Source of the DNA: Alcanivorax sediminis
GTDB taxonomy: Bacteria > Pseudomonadota > Gammaproteobacteria > Pseudomonadales > Alcanivoracaceae
Assembly (NCBI RefSeq): GCF_009601165.1
Contig: NZ_WIRE01000001.1
Span: 1,860,001 to 1,924,000, forward strand
Direction: 5' to 3'
DNA length: 64,000 bases
Part shown: in pieces, positions 1 through 9,704 of the stretch
Position numbering within the stretch: position 1 is the first letter of the stretch
How the letters are laid out: each line of letters starts with the position of its first letter
Position numbers and translations under genes: made by a program
The notes under the pieces: generated by a model
Databases searched by the model: none
Told to the model about the DNA's origin: nothing
What the model saw: only the letters and a program-made list of their open reading frames with translations

Positions 1-1
1 A

Positions 2-3000
2 ACCACGTCCGGTGCTCCGGGTATTGGCAAGTGGGCCCTGGTACTGGTGCGCGATACCAACGGCAATGAGATGCGCTACCACTATACCAAGCAGCTGGAT
101 ACAGGCTTGGGTAATGGTTCAGGATCAGGTGCAGGCAACGGCACCGAGATGGGCCAGCAGGTCTATTTGTCGAGCATTACCTACACTGGCTATAAAGGCG
201 AAGCCGGTAGCTATGAGGTGGTATTTGAGCGAGACAGGGATTTACCAGGTTTCAATCGCAGTGCGGATCGTCGCACGGACGTAAGCATTGATGGTCGTCT
301 GGGACTCAAACAGGTAACTGCCGACCTGCTCAAACGTATTTCGGTCACCTATGAGAGTGAGCCGGTACGCAGTTACGAATTTGATTATCGTGACGGTGCC
401 TACGGTAAGACATTGCTTCACACCGTGCGGCAGTTGGACACCCAGGGCCGTCCTTTTAATGCCCATACTTTTGATTATTTCGATGACGTACTCGATGGGA
501 ATGGAGCATACGCTGGCTACAGCAACTCACCATGGACGATGCCAAATGATGGTGTAAGGGGCGACCTTTACGCAGGTAAAGGCGACATTAGTGTCCTTGG
601 TGGTGGATATGGCTCCGGGCGTGGCTCACACATTTATGCGGGCACGGGCATTGGTTGGACACCAACCAAAAGCGGCAGCCTTGGTGTCAAGGTAGGTTCG
701 AACCATAGCGAATCTGATGGCCGCATGATGCTGGCGGATATCAATGGTGACGGTCTTCCTGACAAGGTCTATAAGAAAGGAGGTGTTTTTTACCGTCCAA
801 ACTTGTCTGGACCAGGAGGAACGCCAGTTTTCGGCGCGCCAATCCCCATTGGCATCAGTGGTTTCTCTGCAGATAAAACCTCCATGCGCTCGAAAGGCCT
901 CGAGGTGTATTTCAGCGGTGTCATGGCGGGTTACAACAAAGCCAAAACCACCACTACCAGTAAGATGTATGTCTCCGATGTTAACGGAGATGGGCTTCTC
1001 GATATCGTTGATCATGGCACGGTACGTTTCAGTCGAGCTGTTCTTGATGAAAACGGTGACCCGACAGGTGAGATTCTTTTCTCAACCAATAGCCTGAATA
1101 CGCCAAACCCAGTGGGCGGTGGTAGCGTTGACGCAACACAGCTCTTTGAAAGCTTTGCCGCTGACTATGAGGAAGCCATAGACAGTGCGCCATTGCATGA
1201 TGCTGTCCGTCGCTGGAAGGTACCCTATGACGGTGTCATCGATGTAATGGGTGATGCATCGCTGATTAGCAAAGAGTTGATTGAAGAGTCGCGCTACCAA
1301 ACCGCTGATGGCGTCAGAGTTGCGATTCAATTGAATTCCGAAGAACTTTGGTCCGAAACGATTACCCCTGAAGCCACACAAAGCGTTACTCCAACCGGCG
1401 TTAGTCAGATCCCGGTTGCTAAAGGAGATAGCTTGTATTTCAGGGTCCAGTCTGTGGATGACGGAGCTTATGATCTGATTTCCTGGTCACCTGTTATTCA
1501 GTATGTGCATGAAGTCCCTGTCGAGACTGACGCGAATGCTGAGAACGCAGAGGAAGGGGAGACAGGCGAAGTTGAGCCGCAGACAGAGTGGCTTGCAATG
1601 GAGGGCGTCGATTCCTCAGGTCGTAACCTGTACCGCTTCTCAGCAGAGCAGGATTTCGTCACCACGGGCTCGATTCATGCTCGAACCACCATGCCAGAGA
1701 ATGGGCGAGTAAGAATTACGGGAGACTTCGAGAAGCCTGAAATCACCACTGACAGTGTCCGAGTGCGGATTCTTCGCAAGAACTTCGTGTTGTTCGAGAA
1801 GACACTGAGTTGGGATGCCCTGGAAACGGTGGGTATCGATTTCGAAACTGATGTGGCTCGTTTTGATCGTCTTTACTTCGAGCTCTCAGCGGATTCCAGG
1901 GTCGATCTGGGCAAAATTCAGTGGGAGCCCAAGGTTGCCTATGTATCGTTGCCTTCCGTTGAAATCGGAACCGATGAAGAAGGTAACCCGATTAATATCG
2001 GCGATGTGGTTGATGAGGACGGCAACCCTCTTGGTATCGCTGATATGAAGGACCCAGCGGGTAACCTTCTCTTCGTTTATGCCCCGGTCATCGATACTGA
2101 TATTTATAGCCGATTTGATGGTGTGGCACCGGTAGCCCCTTGGGTGGCTACCGAGGAGGGCACACTGACCGTGATCCCTCAAGTAACCACTGATGGTGCA
2201 GCGATTGATGAGCGCAGACTGTTCCTGACGGTCAAAAGCGAAGGGCAGCTTATTGCCAAACAGGATGTGCAGGTCGTAGTTGAACTAGATCCTGTGACTG
2301 GCGAGCCAGAATATAGTGTTCTACCTGAGGAGTTTCCTATTCCGGTCTCTTTTGCTGAAGGGCAAAGTGAACGGAAATACCATTTTGAATACTTTACTCG
2401 AAACCCAGCATTGGCTGAGCGGATAGAGACCGCGTCACTCCTGGTTACCTATGATGGTCCCAAGCCAGAAGATGACCAGCCGGATAACCGCAACAAGCTG
2501 GCGCTTTCCAGTGAATTGTTCACGCAGAATCAAGACTTGCTCTACGGCCGAGAGTACCGAGGCTGGTCTTACTTTGCTTACAACGGAAATCGTGACCGAG
2601 CCACCGTCGCTATCGATGAAGAGCTTCTGGTCATGCCGGATATCAAGCCGGGTGATATCCCCACTTCTGGCGACCCCGAAGAGCTTGACTCCCCGCTTGA
2701 TATATCAAAGTTAACGGCCATTCCGCTCTATCCTGAACCAGGAAAACAACGTTGGTCAGGCTTGGACGATGACATTTGGGTCGCGTCAGCCACAACCAGC
2801 ACCTCACGTTTAGGTGAAGACTACATTGAAGTGCCCACCGTGGAAGGGTTTGCTGGCCGTCGTGGTGTTCAGCGTCTATCCCTGACCAGGAATGATGCTT
2901 TCTCCGTCGGGTTTATCGCGGGCGCATCCCAAAGTGATGCCCGCGTAAGATCCCTCGTTGATTTCATGGATATGAATGGGGATCGCTACCCCGATGTGCT

Positions 3001-6000
3001 TGCCAGCAGTCGAGTCCAATTCACCGCTCCTGATGGAGGGTTGGAGGCACAAAACAAGCCTTTGGTTATTGGTGATGTACGTGCCAGCGACTCAAAATCA
3101 GTCTCTTTGGGGATTAGCGGCAACTTCGCTACGGTTGCGGCGAAACTCGCCGGTAAAGACAGCAAAATTGCTCAGCAAATGCCTCCTATCGGCTTTGGAG
3201 GCAACGTTTCCGAGGGTGACTCGAAACCTGATTTTGATTTGAGAGACATGAATGGCGATGGTTTGCCAGACCGTGTTCATGATGGAGGTCGAGTCTCGTT
3301 GAATTTGGGTTACAAATTCACAGGCGCAGAGCAATGGCCTGCATACCAGCTTGGTGACTCCAGCTCTGACGGTAAAGCCCTGAATTTCGGTTACAACGTG
3401 GATTCCTTCAGCTTTGGTGGTGGGGTGAACGTCTCCAATACCGAAAACATTTCCTCTGAAGGCTTGATCGACGTTAACGGTGATGGTTTACCTGATCGCG
3501 TCAAAATCGAATACGGCAGTCTTTTGGTCGGGTTTAACTCCGGCAGTGGCTTCCTGCCGTGGGTTACCTGGGCACAGATTAATCATGTCAGCAAAAGCCG
3601 GAATATTGATCAGGGTGCAGGGGTGTACTTCACCATCCCCATTCCGATTTTGCCGCCGCCGTTCCCGACGGTACTGACGATTCTCACCAACCCAGGTAAA
3701 GACTGGAGTAAGAGTGTCAGCAGCACCGAAGTAGCCTTCAATGACATCAATGGCGATGGTTACCCGGATTACCTTAAATCACGCAAAGATGGTGAGTTGA
3801 ACGTTCAGCTGAACACAAACGGCCGAACCAACCTGTTGAAATCGGTACAGTGTCCGCTTGGTGCCTCCTTCGAAGTTGATTACGAACGCACTGGCAACAC
3901 TTATAAGATGCCCCAGAGCAAGTGGGTCATGAGTAAGGTGACCGTTCACGACGGCTACGAAGGCGATGGTGTCGATACCCAGCTAACCACTGTGGAATAT
4001 GCAGATGGTTATTATGACCGCCGTGAGCGGGACTTTATGGGCTTCGAAACGGTCACAATCAATGAGCATGATATCAGTGAGGCCGACGCACCGGTTTACC
4101 GCTCCGTGACCCAGACCTGGCTGAATGGCAGTGTCTACGAGCGCGGCTTGCTTGCTGCCACACGCATGACCGACGGCTTTGGCAATCCGTATACCGAAAG
4201 CGAGAAAGGCTACCGCTTTGTCAATGTTGACTCAGGCAATGAGGTGCCTGCGACGGCCTTGCCGGGGCAAATTACTTCGCGGCTCTTCCCACAAGTGGCA
4301 GAAGAGATCTCCCGTTTCTACGAAGGCGAGCAGCAGCCGGGCAAGCAGACCCGCAAGGAATATCTTGAATACGATGCCGTCGGCAACGTCACGCACTTCA
4401 TTGATTATGCCGATAGCGGAACGGCCGATGACGTGGAAGCCAGAATTACCTACTTCTATGACGATGCTGCCTGGATCATGGGCGCCGCTGAATCCATCAA
4501 GGTCTATGGCAATGGCCAGCTGCTGCGCCACCGCGAAACCACCATTGAGCCGGGCACTGGTAATGTCAGCGATATCCGTCAGTACTATGAAGACGGCATA
4601 GCGCGCTATGACTTCACCTATGACGACTATGGTAACGTGGAAACCGTCACCGGCCCGGCCAACACCCAAGGGCAGCGTTATGCCATGGAGTATGGCTATG
4701 ACTCCCAGGTCCACACCCATGTAGTACGTTTGGAAGACAGTTTTGGCTATGTGTCCACGGCCAAGCCGGATTATCGCTGGGGGCAGCCCAAAGAGACCAC
4801 CAGCATCAACAATCAGACCATTCGCTACACGTTCGATGGGGTGGGCCGGACCCGGACCATCACTGGCCCCTATGAGCATGCCATTGGGCAACCCACCATC
4901 AGCTTCGAGTACTACCCGTCGTTGTCCGAAGGGGACCTCCTTAACTGGGCGCTGACTCGCCACTATGATCCCGAACACCCCTCCGACCGGATCGAAACGG
5001 CATTGTTTACCGATGGTCTCAAGCGCGTGCTGCAAACCAAGAAAGACGGCACGGTGGGTAATGGCAACGGTGAGCCGGAAGACGTCATGGTGGTCTCTGG
5101 ACGCGTGATCTTCGATCATGTGGGGCGTAGCGTGAAGCAGTACTACCCCAACACCGAGGCCCTGGGATCAGCCGGGTTGTTTAACCCCGCCTTTGATCTG
5201 GTGGCACCGACGATCACCGAGTACGACGTGTTGGATCGTCCGCTCAAGGTCACGATTCCGGACACCACCAGCACCACCTTCGATTATGGCTTTGGTACCG
5301 ACCGGGATGGCAAAACCCAGTTCCGCACCCGTGTGACCGATGCCAACGGCGTCAGCAAGGACAGCTTCCGCGACGTTCGCCAGTTGATCACTGCCGTAAA
5401 GGAATACAACAAGGGCGGCAGCGAGGTGATCTGGACCAGCTACCAGTATGATCCGCTCAAGCAGATTACCGATGTGCTTGATGCCCAGCAGAACCTGACC
5501 ACCGCCGAGTATGATCTGCTTGGTCGCCGTACCGTGCTGGACAACCCGGACACGGGCAAGGTGGAAATGGTCTACGATCCGGCAGGGAACCTGATCCACA
5601 AGATCACCCCGAACCTGCGGGCGCAAGGGCAGAGCATCGATTACCGCTATGACTACAACCGTCTGGCGGCCATCGAGTACCCCGAATTCACGGGCAATAA
5701 CATTAGCTACGAATACGGTAAGCCCGGAGACCCGCACAACGGTGCCAATCGCATCATCAGGGTGACGGATCAGGCCGGTTGGGAAACCCGCCAGTACGGC
5801 CCGCTGGGTGAGCTGGTAGAAAGCACCCGTAACATCAAGTGGTCTGCTGGTCCTGCGGAAAGCTATACCACCCAGTACCAGTACGATACCTGGAACCGGC
5901 TGAAGCAACTGATCTACCCAGATAGCGAAGTGCTCACCTATGAGTACAACAAGGGTGGTCAGATGCGTGCAGTGCACGGCAAGAAGGGCAAGTACGACTA

Positions 6001-7918
6001 TCCCTATGTCCAGGCCCTGCACTACGACAAGTTCGAGCAGCGCACCTGGTTGCACTACGGCAATAACACCGAAAACCGCTATACCTACAATCGAAATAAC
6101 CGCCGCATGTCGCATCTCACCGCAGGGAAGGGTGATGGCAACAACTTCATGCAGCTGGAGTACGGTTATGACGATGTGGGCAACATCACTACGTTGAGTA
6201 ACCGCGCGCCGGTGAACAGCCCTAGCCAGATGGGCGGGGTTACACACTTCAACTACCGGTACGATGACCTGTATCGCCTGACTTACAGCGATGGCACCTT
6301 CGATACCCAGCCGGACAAGCAACATGCCTACACGCTGGATATGGCCTATGACACGGTGCACAACATCACCAGTAAGGTGCAGCATCACACCCTGAAGAAC
6401 CGTTCTGGCAAGGCCATTACCCAGAAAAAGACCTCCTACGACTGGAGTGGTGTTCAGGGCTATAAATACGATGGCCCGCAGCCCCATGCACCCACCCACA
6501 TTGGTGAACGTGCCTTCAGCTACGATGCTAACGGCAACCAGCTGGGGTGGACCCATGACAAGAATGGTACCCGTCGCACCATCACCTGGGATGAAGAAAA
6601 CCGCATCCAGGCGATTCAGGATAACGGCCATACCTTCAGCTATACCTACGATGCCTCAGGCCAGCGCATGACCAAGCGCGGCCCGCAGGGGGAAACCGGG
6701 TATATCAACCAGTGGATGACACTGCGTAATGGGGAAGTGGGTACCAAGCATGTGTTTGCCGGTACCACCCGTGTTGTTTCCAAGCTAGTGAAGCAGGACA
6801 GGCCGAATAGCAAACGGAATTCGGAGAACAATACTGACAGCAACGGAAACGGTAACGGCAAGGCACGCATCGTTTACGAGAAGGATCAGTACTACTTCCA
6901 TCCGGATCATCTCGGCACCACAAGCTATATCACCCATACCAATGGGCAGGTGTATCAGCATCTGGAGTACTTCCCGTTTGGTGAGACCTGGGTGGAGGAG
7001 CACTCGAACAAGCAGCGGACGCCTTATCTGTTTACGGGTAAGGAACTGGATGAGGAGACGGGGCTCTATTACTTTGGGGCTCGGTACTATGATCCGCGGA
7101 CGAGTGTTTGGGGGAGTGTGGATCCAGTAACCGGAAGCTATTTAGATGGGAAAATCAATCAGGGCTTTTACAATTCAGCTAACATTGCTGGATATAGTTA
7201 TGCATTTAACAACCCTCTGAGGTTCAACGATCCTAATGGGATGTGGGGAAGTGTTGGGCATCATGATGCAATATTTGCTGCCGGGATTGCGGCTGGGTTG
7301 AAGTATGCCGATGCGCAGAAGCTTGGAAGAGGTGCCTGGGCACCTGATACAGATAGCCGAAATGCGATGAGTTTAACAAGCTTGATAATGGGGTTTTTTG
7401 GCAGTCAGAATAGCTATCACTTACTGGATGCGGGGTCTGCTAAAGAACCGCAGGTCTCAGCCAGAAAAGAATACGAGGGTGTCGTTGGTAGAATAATTTC
7501 TGGGGCTACTGTTGGAAAAGATGATGAGAGAAAATTGCATAGATACGGTGATTCATATGCGCATGTGAGCGGCCTAACAAAACGTCATTTTATACCTGTA
7601 ATAGGCCATTTTTTTGAGAGCATACTTGGCATGATTGGGTTTGGTACAGATCCCGATGATCCTTACCAAAACCCAGAAGCTTTTATTAGAATGTCGATGG
7701 ATGCGTATGACAGCAATGTCGCGATAACCGGAAAGGCAAAATACTCAAGGGAAGATTTTAAAGCAATGATCGAAGGGGTTACGAAATTAGAAAGCCCTGT
7801 CGATCAAAAAAACTATATGAAAAACACTTTTGGGATTACAAGTTCAAATGAAGAGTATGGCCTCTTGGGTTTGTCAAAGCTAAAGCGTATTGTGACAGGA
7901 AAGCAAGATGAGTATTGA
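2..7918 (+). CDS. SpvB/Rhs YD-repeat polymorphic toxin (5' truncated by window)
   Basis: Very large secreted-toxin type protein; the frame is open to the window's first bases, so the true start lies upstream. About 2,638 codons are visible. The N-terminal half carries six D-x-N-G-D-x-x-x-D calcium-type (FG-GAP/VCBS-like) motifs, encoded near nt 735, 975, 2970, 3250, 3475 and 3750, an arrangement typical of SpvB/TcaC-like proteins. From about nt 4,360 to 6,960 come dense YD repeats (YxxxGNxxxxx), which in this family build a hollow shell around the toxin. The Rhs core signature follows (YFHPDHLGTTSY, then GLYYFGARYYDPRTSVWGSVDP), closing with NPLRFNDPNGMWG near nt 7,240. The remaining roughly 220 residues are the variable C-terminal effector. 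It shows spaced His/Asp motifs (GHHD, WAPDTD, YHLLDAG, HRYGDSYAHV, IGH) that recall metal-dependent phospholipase C-like helical enzymes; that reading is inference. Base composition turns AT-richer after about nt 7,130, suggesting C-terminal replacement. A lipoprotein gene overlaps its 3' end. Confidence 0.9.
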   Translation, partial: TTSGAPGIGKWALVLVRDTNGNEMRYHYTKQLDTGLGNGSGSGAGNGTEMGQQVYLSSITYTGYKGEAGSYEVVFERDRDLPGFNRSADRRTDVSIDGRLGLKQVTADLLKRISVTYESEPVRSYEFDYRDGAYGKTLLHTVRQLDTQGRPFNAHTFDYFDDVLDGNGAYAGYSNSPWTMPNDGVRGDLYAGKGDISVLGGGYGSGRGSHIYAGTGIGWTPTKSGSLGVKVGSNHSESDGRMMLADINGDGLPDKVYKKGGVFYRPNLSGPGGTPVFGAPIPIGISGFSADKTSMRSKGLEVYFSGVMAGYNKAKTTTTSKMYVSDVNGDGLLDIVDHGTVRFSRAVLDENGDPTGEILFSTNSLNTPNPVGGGSVDATQLFESFAADYEEAIDSAPLHDAVRRWKVPYDGVIDVMGDASLISKELIEESRYQTADGVRVAIQLNSEELWSETITPEATQSVTPTGVSQIPVAKGDSLYFRVQSVDDGAYDLISWSPVIQYVHEVPVETDANAENAEEGETGEVEPQTEWLAMEGVDSSGRNLYRFSAEQDFVTTGSIHARTTMPENGRVRITGDFEKPEITTDSVRVRILRKNFVLFEKTLSWDALETVGIDFETDVARFDRLYFELSADSRVDLGKIQWEPKVAYVSLPSVEIGTDEEGNPINIGDVVDEDGNPLGIADMKDPAGNLLFVYAPVIDTDIYSRFDGVAPVAPWVATEEGTLTVIPQVTTDGAAIDERRLFLTVKSEGQLIAKQDVQVVVELDPVTGEPEYSVLPEEFPIPVSFAEGQSERKYHFEYFTRNPALAERIETASLLVTYDGPKPEDDQPDNRNKLALSSELFTQNQDLLYGREYRGWSYFAYNGNRDRATVAIDEELLVMPDIKPGDIPTSGDPEELDSPLDISKLTAIPLYPEPGKQRWSGLDDDIWVASATTSTSRLGEDYIEVPTVEGFAGRRGVQRLSLTRNDAFSVGFIAGASQSDARVRSLVDFMDMNGDRYPDVLASSRVQFTAPDGGLEAQNKPLVIGDVRASDSKSVSLGISGNFATVAAKLAGKDSKIAQQMPPIGFGGNVSEGDSKPDFDLRDMNGDGLPDRVHDGGRVSLNLGYKFTGAEQWPAYQLGDSSSDGKALNFGYNVDSFSFGGGVNVSNTENISSEGLIDVNGDGLPDRVKIEYGSLLVGFNSGSGFLPWVTWAQINHVSKSRNIDQGAGVYFTIPIPILPPPFPTVLTILTNPGKDWSKSVSSTEVAFNDINGDGYPDYLKSRKDGELNVQLNTNGRTNLLKSVQCPLGASFEVDYERTGNTYKMPQSKWVMSKVTVHDGYEGDGVDTQLTTVEYADGYYDRRERDFMGFETVTINEHDISEADAPVYRSVTQTWLNGSVYERGLLAATRMTDGFGNPYTESEKGYRFVNVDSGNEVPATALPGQITSRLFPQVAEEISRFYEGEQQPGKQTRKEYLEYDAVGNVTHFIDYADSGTADDVEARITYFYDDAAWIMGAAESIKVYGNGQLLRHRETTIEPGTGNVSDIRQYYEDGIARYDFTYDDYGNVETVTGPANTQGQRYAMEYGYDSQVHTHVVRLEDSFGYVSTAKPDYRWGQPKETTSINNQTIRYTFDGVGRTRTITGPYEHAIGQPTISFEYYPSLSEGDLLNWALTRHYDPEHPSDRIETALFTDGLKRVLQTKKDGTVGNGNGEPEDVMVVSGRVIFDHVGRSVKQYYPNTEALGSAGLFNPAFDLVAPTITEYDVLDRPLKVTIPDTTSTTFDYGFGTDRDGKTQFRTRVTDANGVSKDSFRDVRQLITAVKEYNKGGSEVIWTSYQYDPLKQITDVLDAQQNLTTAEYDLLGRRTVLDNPDTGKVEMVYDPAGNLIHKITPNLRAQGQSIDYRYDYNRLAAIEYPEFTGNNISYEYGKPGDPHNGANRIIRVTDQAGWETRQYGPLGELVESTRNIKWSAGPAESYTTQYQYDTWNRLKQLIYPDSEVLTYEYNKGGQMRAVHGKKGKYDYPYVQALHYDKFEQRTWLHYGNNTENRYTYNRNNRRMSHLTAGKGDGNNFMQLEYGYDDVGNITTLSNRAPVNSPSQMGGVTHFNYRYDDLYRLTYSDGTFDTQPDKQHAYTLDMAYDTVHNITSKVQHHTLKNRSGKAITQKKTSYDWSGVQGYKYDGPQPHAPTHIGERAFSYDANGNQLGWTHDKNGTRRTITWDEENRIQAIQDNGHTFSYTYDASGQRMTKRGPQGETGYINQWMTLRNGEVGTKHVFAGTTRVVSKLVKQDRPNSKRNSENNTDSNGNGNGKARIVYEKDQYYFHPDHLGTTSYITHTNGQVYQHLEYFPFGETWVEEHSNKQRTPYLFTGKELDEETGLYYFGARYYDPRTSVWGSVDPVTGSYLDGKINQGFYNSANIAGYSYAFNNPLRFNDPNGMWGSVGHHDAIFAAGIAAGLKYADAQKLGRGAWAPDTDSRNAMSLTSLIMGFFGSQNSYHLLDAGSAKEPQVSARKEYEGVVGRIISGATVGKDDERKLHRYGDSYAHVSGLTKRHFIPVIGHFFESILGMIGFGTDPDDPYQNPEAFIRMSMDAYDSNVAITGKAKYSREDFKAMIEGVTKLESPVDQKNYMKNTFGITSSNEEYGLLGLSKLKRIVTGKQDEY

Positions 7919-8591
7919 CTTTCGCATAATTATGCTGGTTGGTGTTTCTCTTATGGCCTCATGCGGGGTTGTTAAAGTTGACGAATCTAATCTGTCTTCT
8001 GAGACCAATATTTCTGCATATGGCGAATCGTGGATTGATAAGAAAACGATTAAAGTCGAACAATATTTGGTCGTTGAGGGTGATGGTCTGGTTTATAAAG
8101 AGTTGAGGAGAGAGTTGATTCGAGAGGGGGGTAATAAGATAGATTTGAGGGAGTCAATTTATTCCCTGCATAAAGATGGTGAATTTAAAAACTATGAAAT
8201 ATCGAATCTTGAAGCAGTTAATTTAAGGCTTATAGTTAAGAATAATAAAATTTATGTTCTTGTTGAGGATTCTCAAGACGAGAAAAGGTTGACGGACTGC
8301 TTTGCTTACTACGGAGATCCTGAAAGGACGGCTGTTAGCGGGTATGATTATTATGGGTGGGGAGAGTTTGATCCCATGGATGGAAGGTTTTACGTGGATA
8401 AATTTATACCATTAAATCTTTCTGTTTCTCTGTATGGGTATGAATTTTCTGGAGATGAATTGGAGAGTATCGAGTTGTCCTACCCTCTCGATCTCTACTG
8501 CAATAATGAAGAAAAAAACAATTTTGGGAAAATTTTGAGCAAATATAAAAAATTGTTGGAAGATGCTAAAAATGATGCTCTTTCGAAATGA
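7908..8591 (+). CDS. Lipoprotein, candidate immunity protein to the upstream toxin
   Basis: A 227-residue protein with a short N-terminal hydrophobic segment and a lipobox (LMASC, Cys about residue 19), so it is probably lipid-anchored in the periplasm or outer membrane. I recognise no family; the mature part is polar with many acidic and aromatic residues. The ATG lies inside the last codons of the toxin gene, an 11-nt overlap, preceded by AGGAAAG as a plausible ribosome site, so translation is probably coupled. A small gene directly behind an Rhs-type toxin tip usually encodes the cognate immunity protein; the export signal suggests the toxin would be neutralised outside the cytoplasm. It is clearly AT-rich compared with the core genes in this window, like the toxin tip. 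Function is inferred from position only. Confidence 0.8.
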   Translation: MSIDFRIIMLVGVSLMASCGVVKVDESNLSSETNISAYGESWIDKKTIKVEQYLVVEGDGLVYKELRRELIREGGNKIDLRESIYSLHKDGEFKNYEISNLEAVNLRLIVKNNKIYVLVEDSQDEKRLTDCFAYYGDPERTAVSGYDYYGWGEFDPMDGRFYVDKFIPLNLSVSLYGYEFSGDELESIELSYPLDLYCNNEEKNNFGKILSKYKKLLEDAKNDALSK

Positions 8592-8640
8592 AAGGCAATA
8601 ATCAGTACAATTGGTGCCGCGCCGAAGAAAGCATGATCGG

Positions 8641-8945
8641 TGACACCCATGTATTGGGTGATCTCCTACAAGGTTTATAAGAAGAGTAAACGGGGGCGCG
8701 CAGAGTGCCGGGTAAAGCTGGCGATCAATCAAGCGGTGAAAGTCCGCTGTTCGGTAAGGGGGGCGCCCGGTCGAAGCTCCGAGTCATGGGGCGCTGCTCG
8801 CAAGGGTAGAGGCTAAGCGTTGACATGGGAATGTGCAGGCTTGGTATTGAGCTCCGAGATCACGCATTGGTAGTGCCCACCTTGTTGGGTCGCCAGTAAA
8901 CGGGACATGCACCAGTTGGGGGATCTCCTACAAGGTGCGTAGCGA
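8641..8945 (+). repeat. Imperfect direct repeats flanking an intron-like scar
   Basis: Two copies of a roughly 17-base element, GATCTCCTACAAGGT with G-rich left flank, lie at about 8655-8673 and 8919-8937. AGTAAACGGG also occurs twice (about 8686 and 8896). The first copy is preceded by GACACCCATGTATTGGG, close to the sequence that precedes the broken transposase at 10509. No gene is recognisable here. The layout looks like debris of mobile DNA or a duplicated insertion target. Confidence 0.45.
8690..8870 (+). mobile_element. Possible group II intron 5' remnant
   Basis: The stretch contains a perfect hairpin AGCGG-TGAAAGT-CCGCT (8732-8748), then TCCGAGTCATGGGG and a GCAAGGGTAGAGGCTAAGCG segment. 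From memory, bacterial group II intron domain I commonly has a GGTGAAAGTCC hairpin followed by CCGAGTCATG and an AAGCG block in that order. No reverse transcriptase gene or catalytic domain V was found downstream, so at best this is a truncated remnant. The assignment rests on pattern memory, not on a computed structure. Confidence 0.3.
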
Positions 8946-9106
8946 TAGCTGATATGCAACTGCTCCCTTAGTTGGTCCTTGTTACGGATTGGACAGGTAA
9001 TGAGGTTGTTCATGATCTATGGCTGCTATGCCCTCGGATTGTTTACTCCCATTATTAATGTGCCTGAATTTTGAATACCGGCAGAAATGGAGTTCTCTTG
9101 GAAGGA

Positions 9107-9134
9107 GGCCATGTCGCGCTACGAATTCATGGCC
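9107..9134. repeat. Inverted repeat upstream of lipoprotein gene
   Basis: GGCCATG and CATGGCC form perfect 7-bp arms (9107-9113 and 9128-9134) around a 14-nt loop, just upstream of the lipoprotein gene at 9157. The hairpin would cover the start of a tiny reading frame that has an unusually strong GGAAGGAGG ribosome site. Confidence 0.4.
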
Positions 9135-9156
9135 AGAATAAAAAAGAAGGGATGTG

Positions 9157-9702
9157 ATGGATAACATGAAAACGAAAGGTGGTATTGCGCTGGCATTCAC
9201 TGTTTTGCTGGGTGGTTGTGCGAGTGCGCAGTTAGCGACGCCTGAGGGTTACCGAGATTACGTAAAAGGCGGCGGCTTTGGCTCGCAGTCAGAGGCGGTC
9301 GACTCCAATATTTCGGCTTCCAAGGTAGTGTCACTGCTGGATAAGCAATCAAAGATGTGTCTGGAGCGGTCGGTGACGTTCACCACCACTCAGGGTAACG
9401 GCATGGGTGGGATGATCCATGTCCGGGAGACCTACCACCTTATTCCCGAGGTGTCCGTTCAGGAATCCGGCGGGGGTCAGATGGTGTTGCGCCGCAAGGA
9501 TGAGAATCAGTCGATTTTCACCAAGGCGATGCTCACCGAGGAGATGAAAGACAAGGGCTATATCGTGATGGTAGCCGACGTTTCTCCCATGAGTGCTGGC
9601 TCGCATGTCGATATTTATGGCGGCTCCAGGGGCTATGATCATGTGTTCGACGCGGTGAAGTCCTGGGCGTCGGGTGAGCATACCCAGTGTCCGGAGTTTT
9701 GA
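9157..9702 (+). CDS. Putative lipoprotein of unknown function
   Basis: A 181-residue protein whose N-terminus is a lipoprotein signal peptide ending in the lipobox LLGGC, so it should be exported and lipidated. No domain is recognised in the mature part. The ATG at 9157 is chosen because AGAAGG ends 6 nt before it; a GTG at 9154 and an ATG at 9166 are alternatives. It is followed after only 2 nt by a second lipoprotein gene, so the two are probably co-transcribed and may act together at the envelope. GC content is close to the core genome, unlike the toxin tip just upstream. Confidence 0.75.
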   Translation: MDNMKTKGGIALAFTVLLGGCASAQLATPEGYRDYVKGGGFGSQSEAVDSNISASKVVSLLDKQSKMCLERSVTFTTTQGNGMGGMIHVRETYHLIPEVSVQESGGGQMVLRRKDENQSIFTKAMLTEEMKDKGYIVMVADVSPMSAGSHVDIYGGSRGYDHVFDAVKSWASGEHTQCPEF

Positions 9703-9704
9703 GC

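Noticed and set aside
4232..5119. 295-codon antisense frame inside the Rhs gene
   Set aside because: Same reason as the other Rhs shadow; no ribosome site.
5168..6631. Long antisense frame of 487 codons inside the Rhs gene
   Set aside because: It mirrors the codon bias of the YD-repeat gene on the other strand and has hydrophobic low-complexity content; no ribosome site or family.
47..7918. Treating GTG at 47 as the start of the Rhs gene
   Set aside because: The frame is open to the first bases and the protein begins in mid-domain, so the gene is cut by the window.
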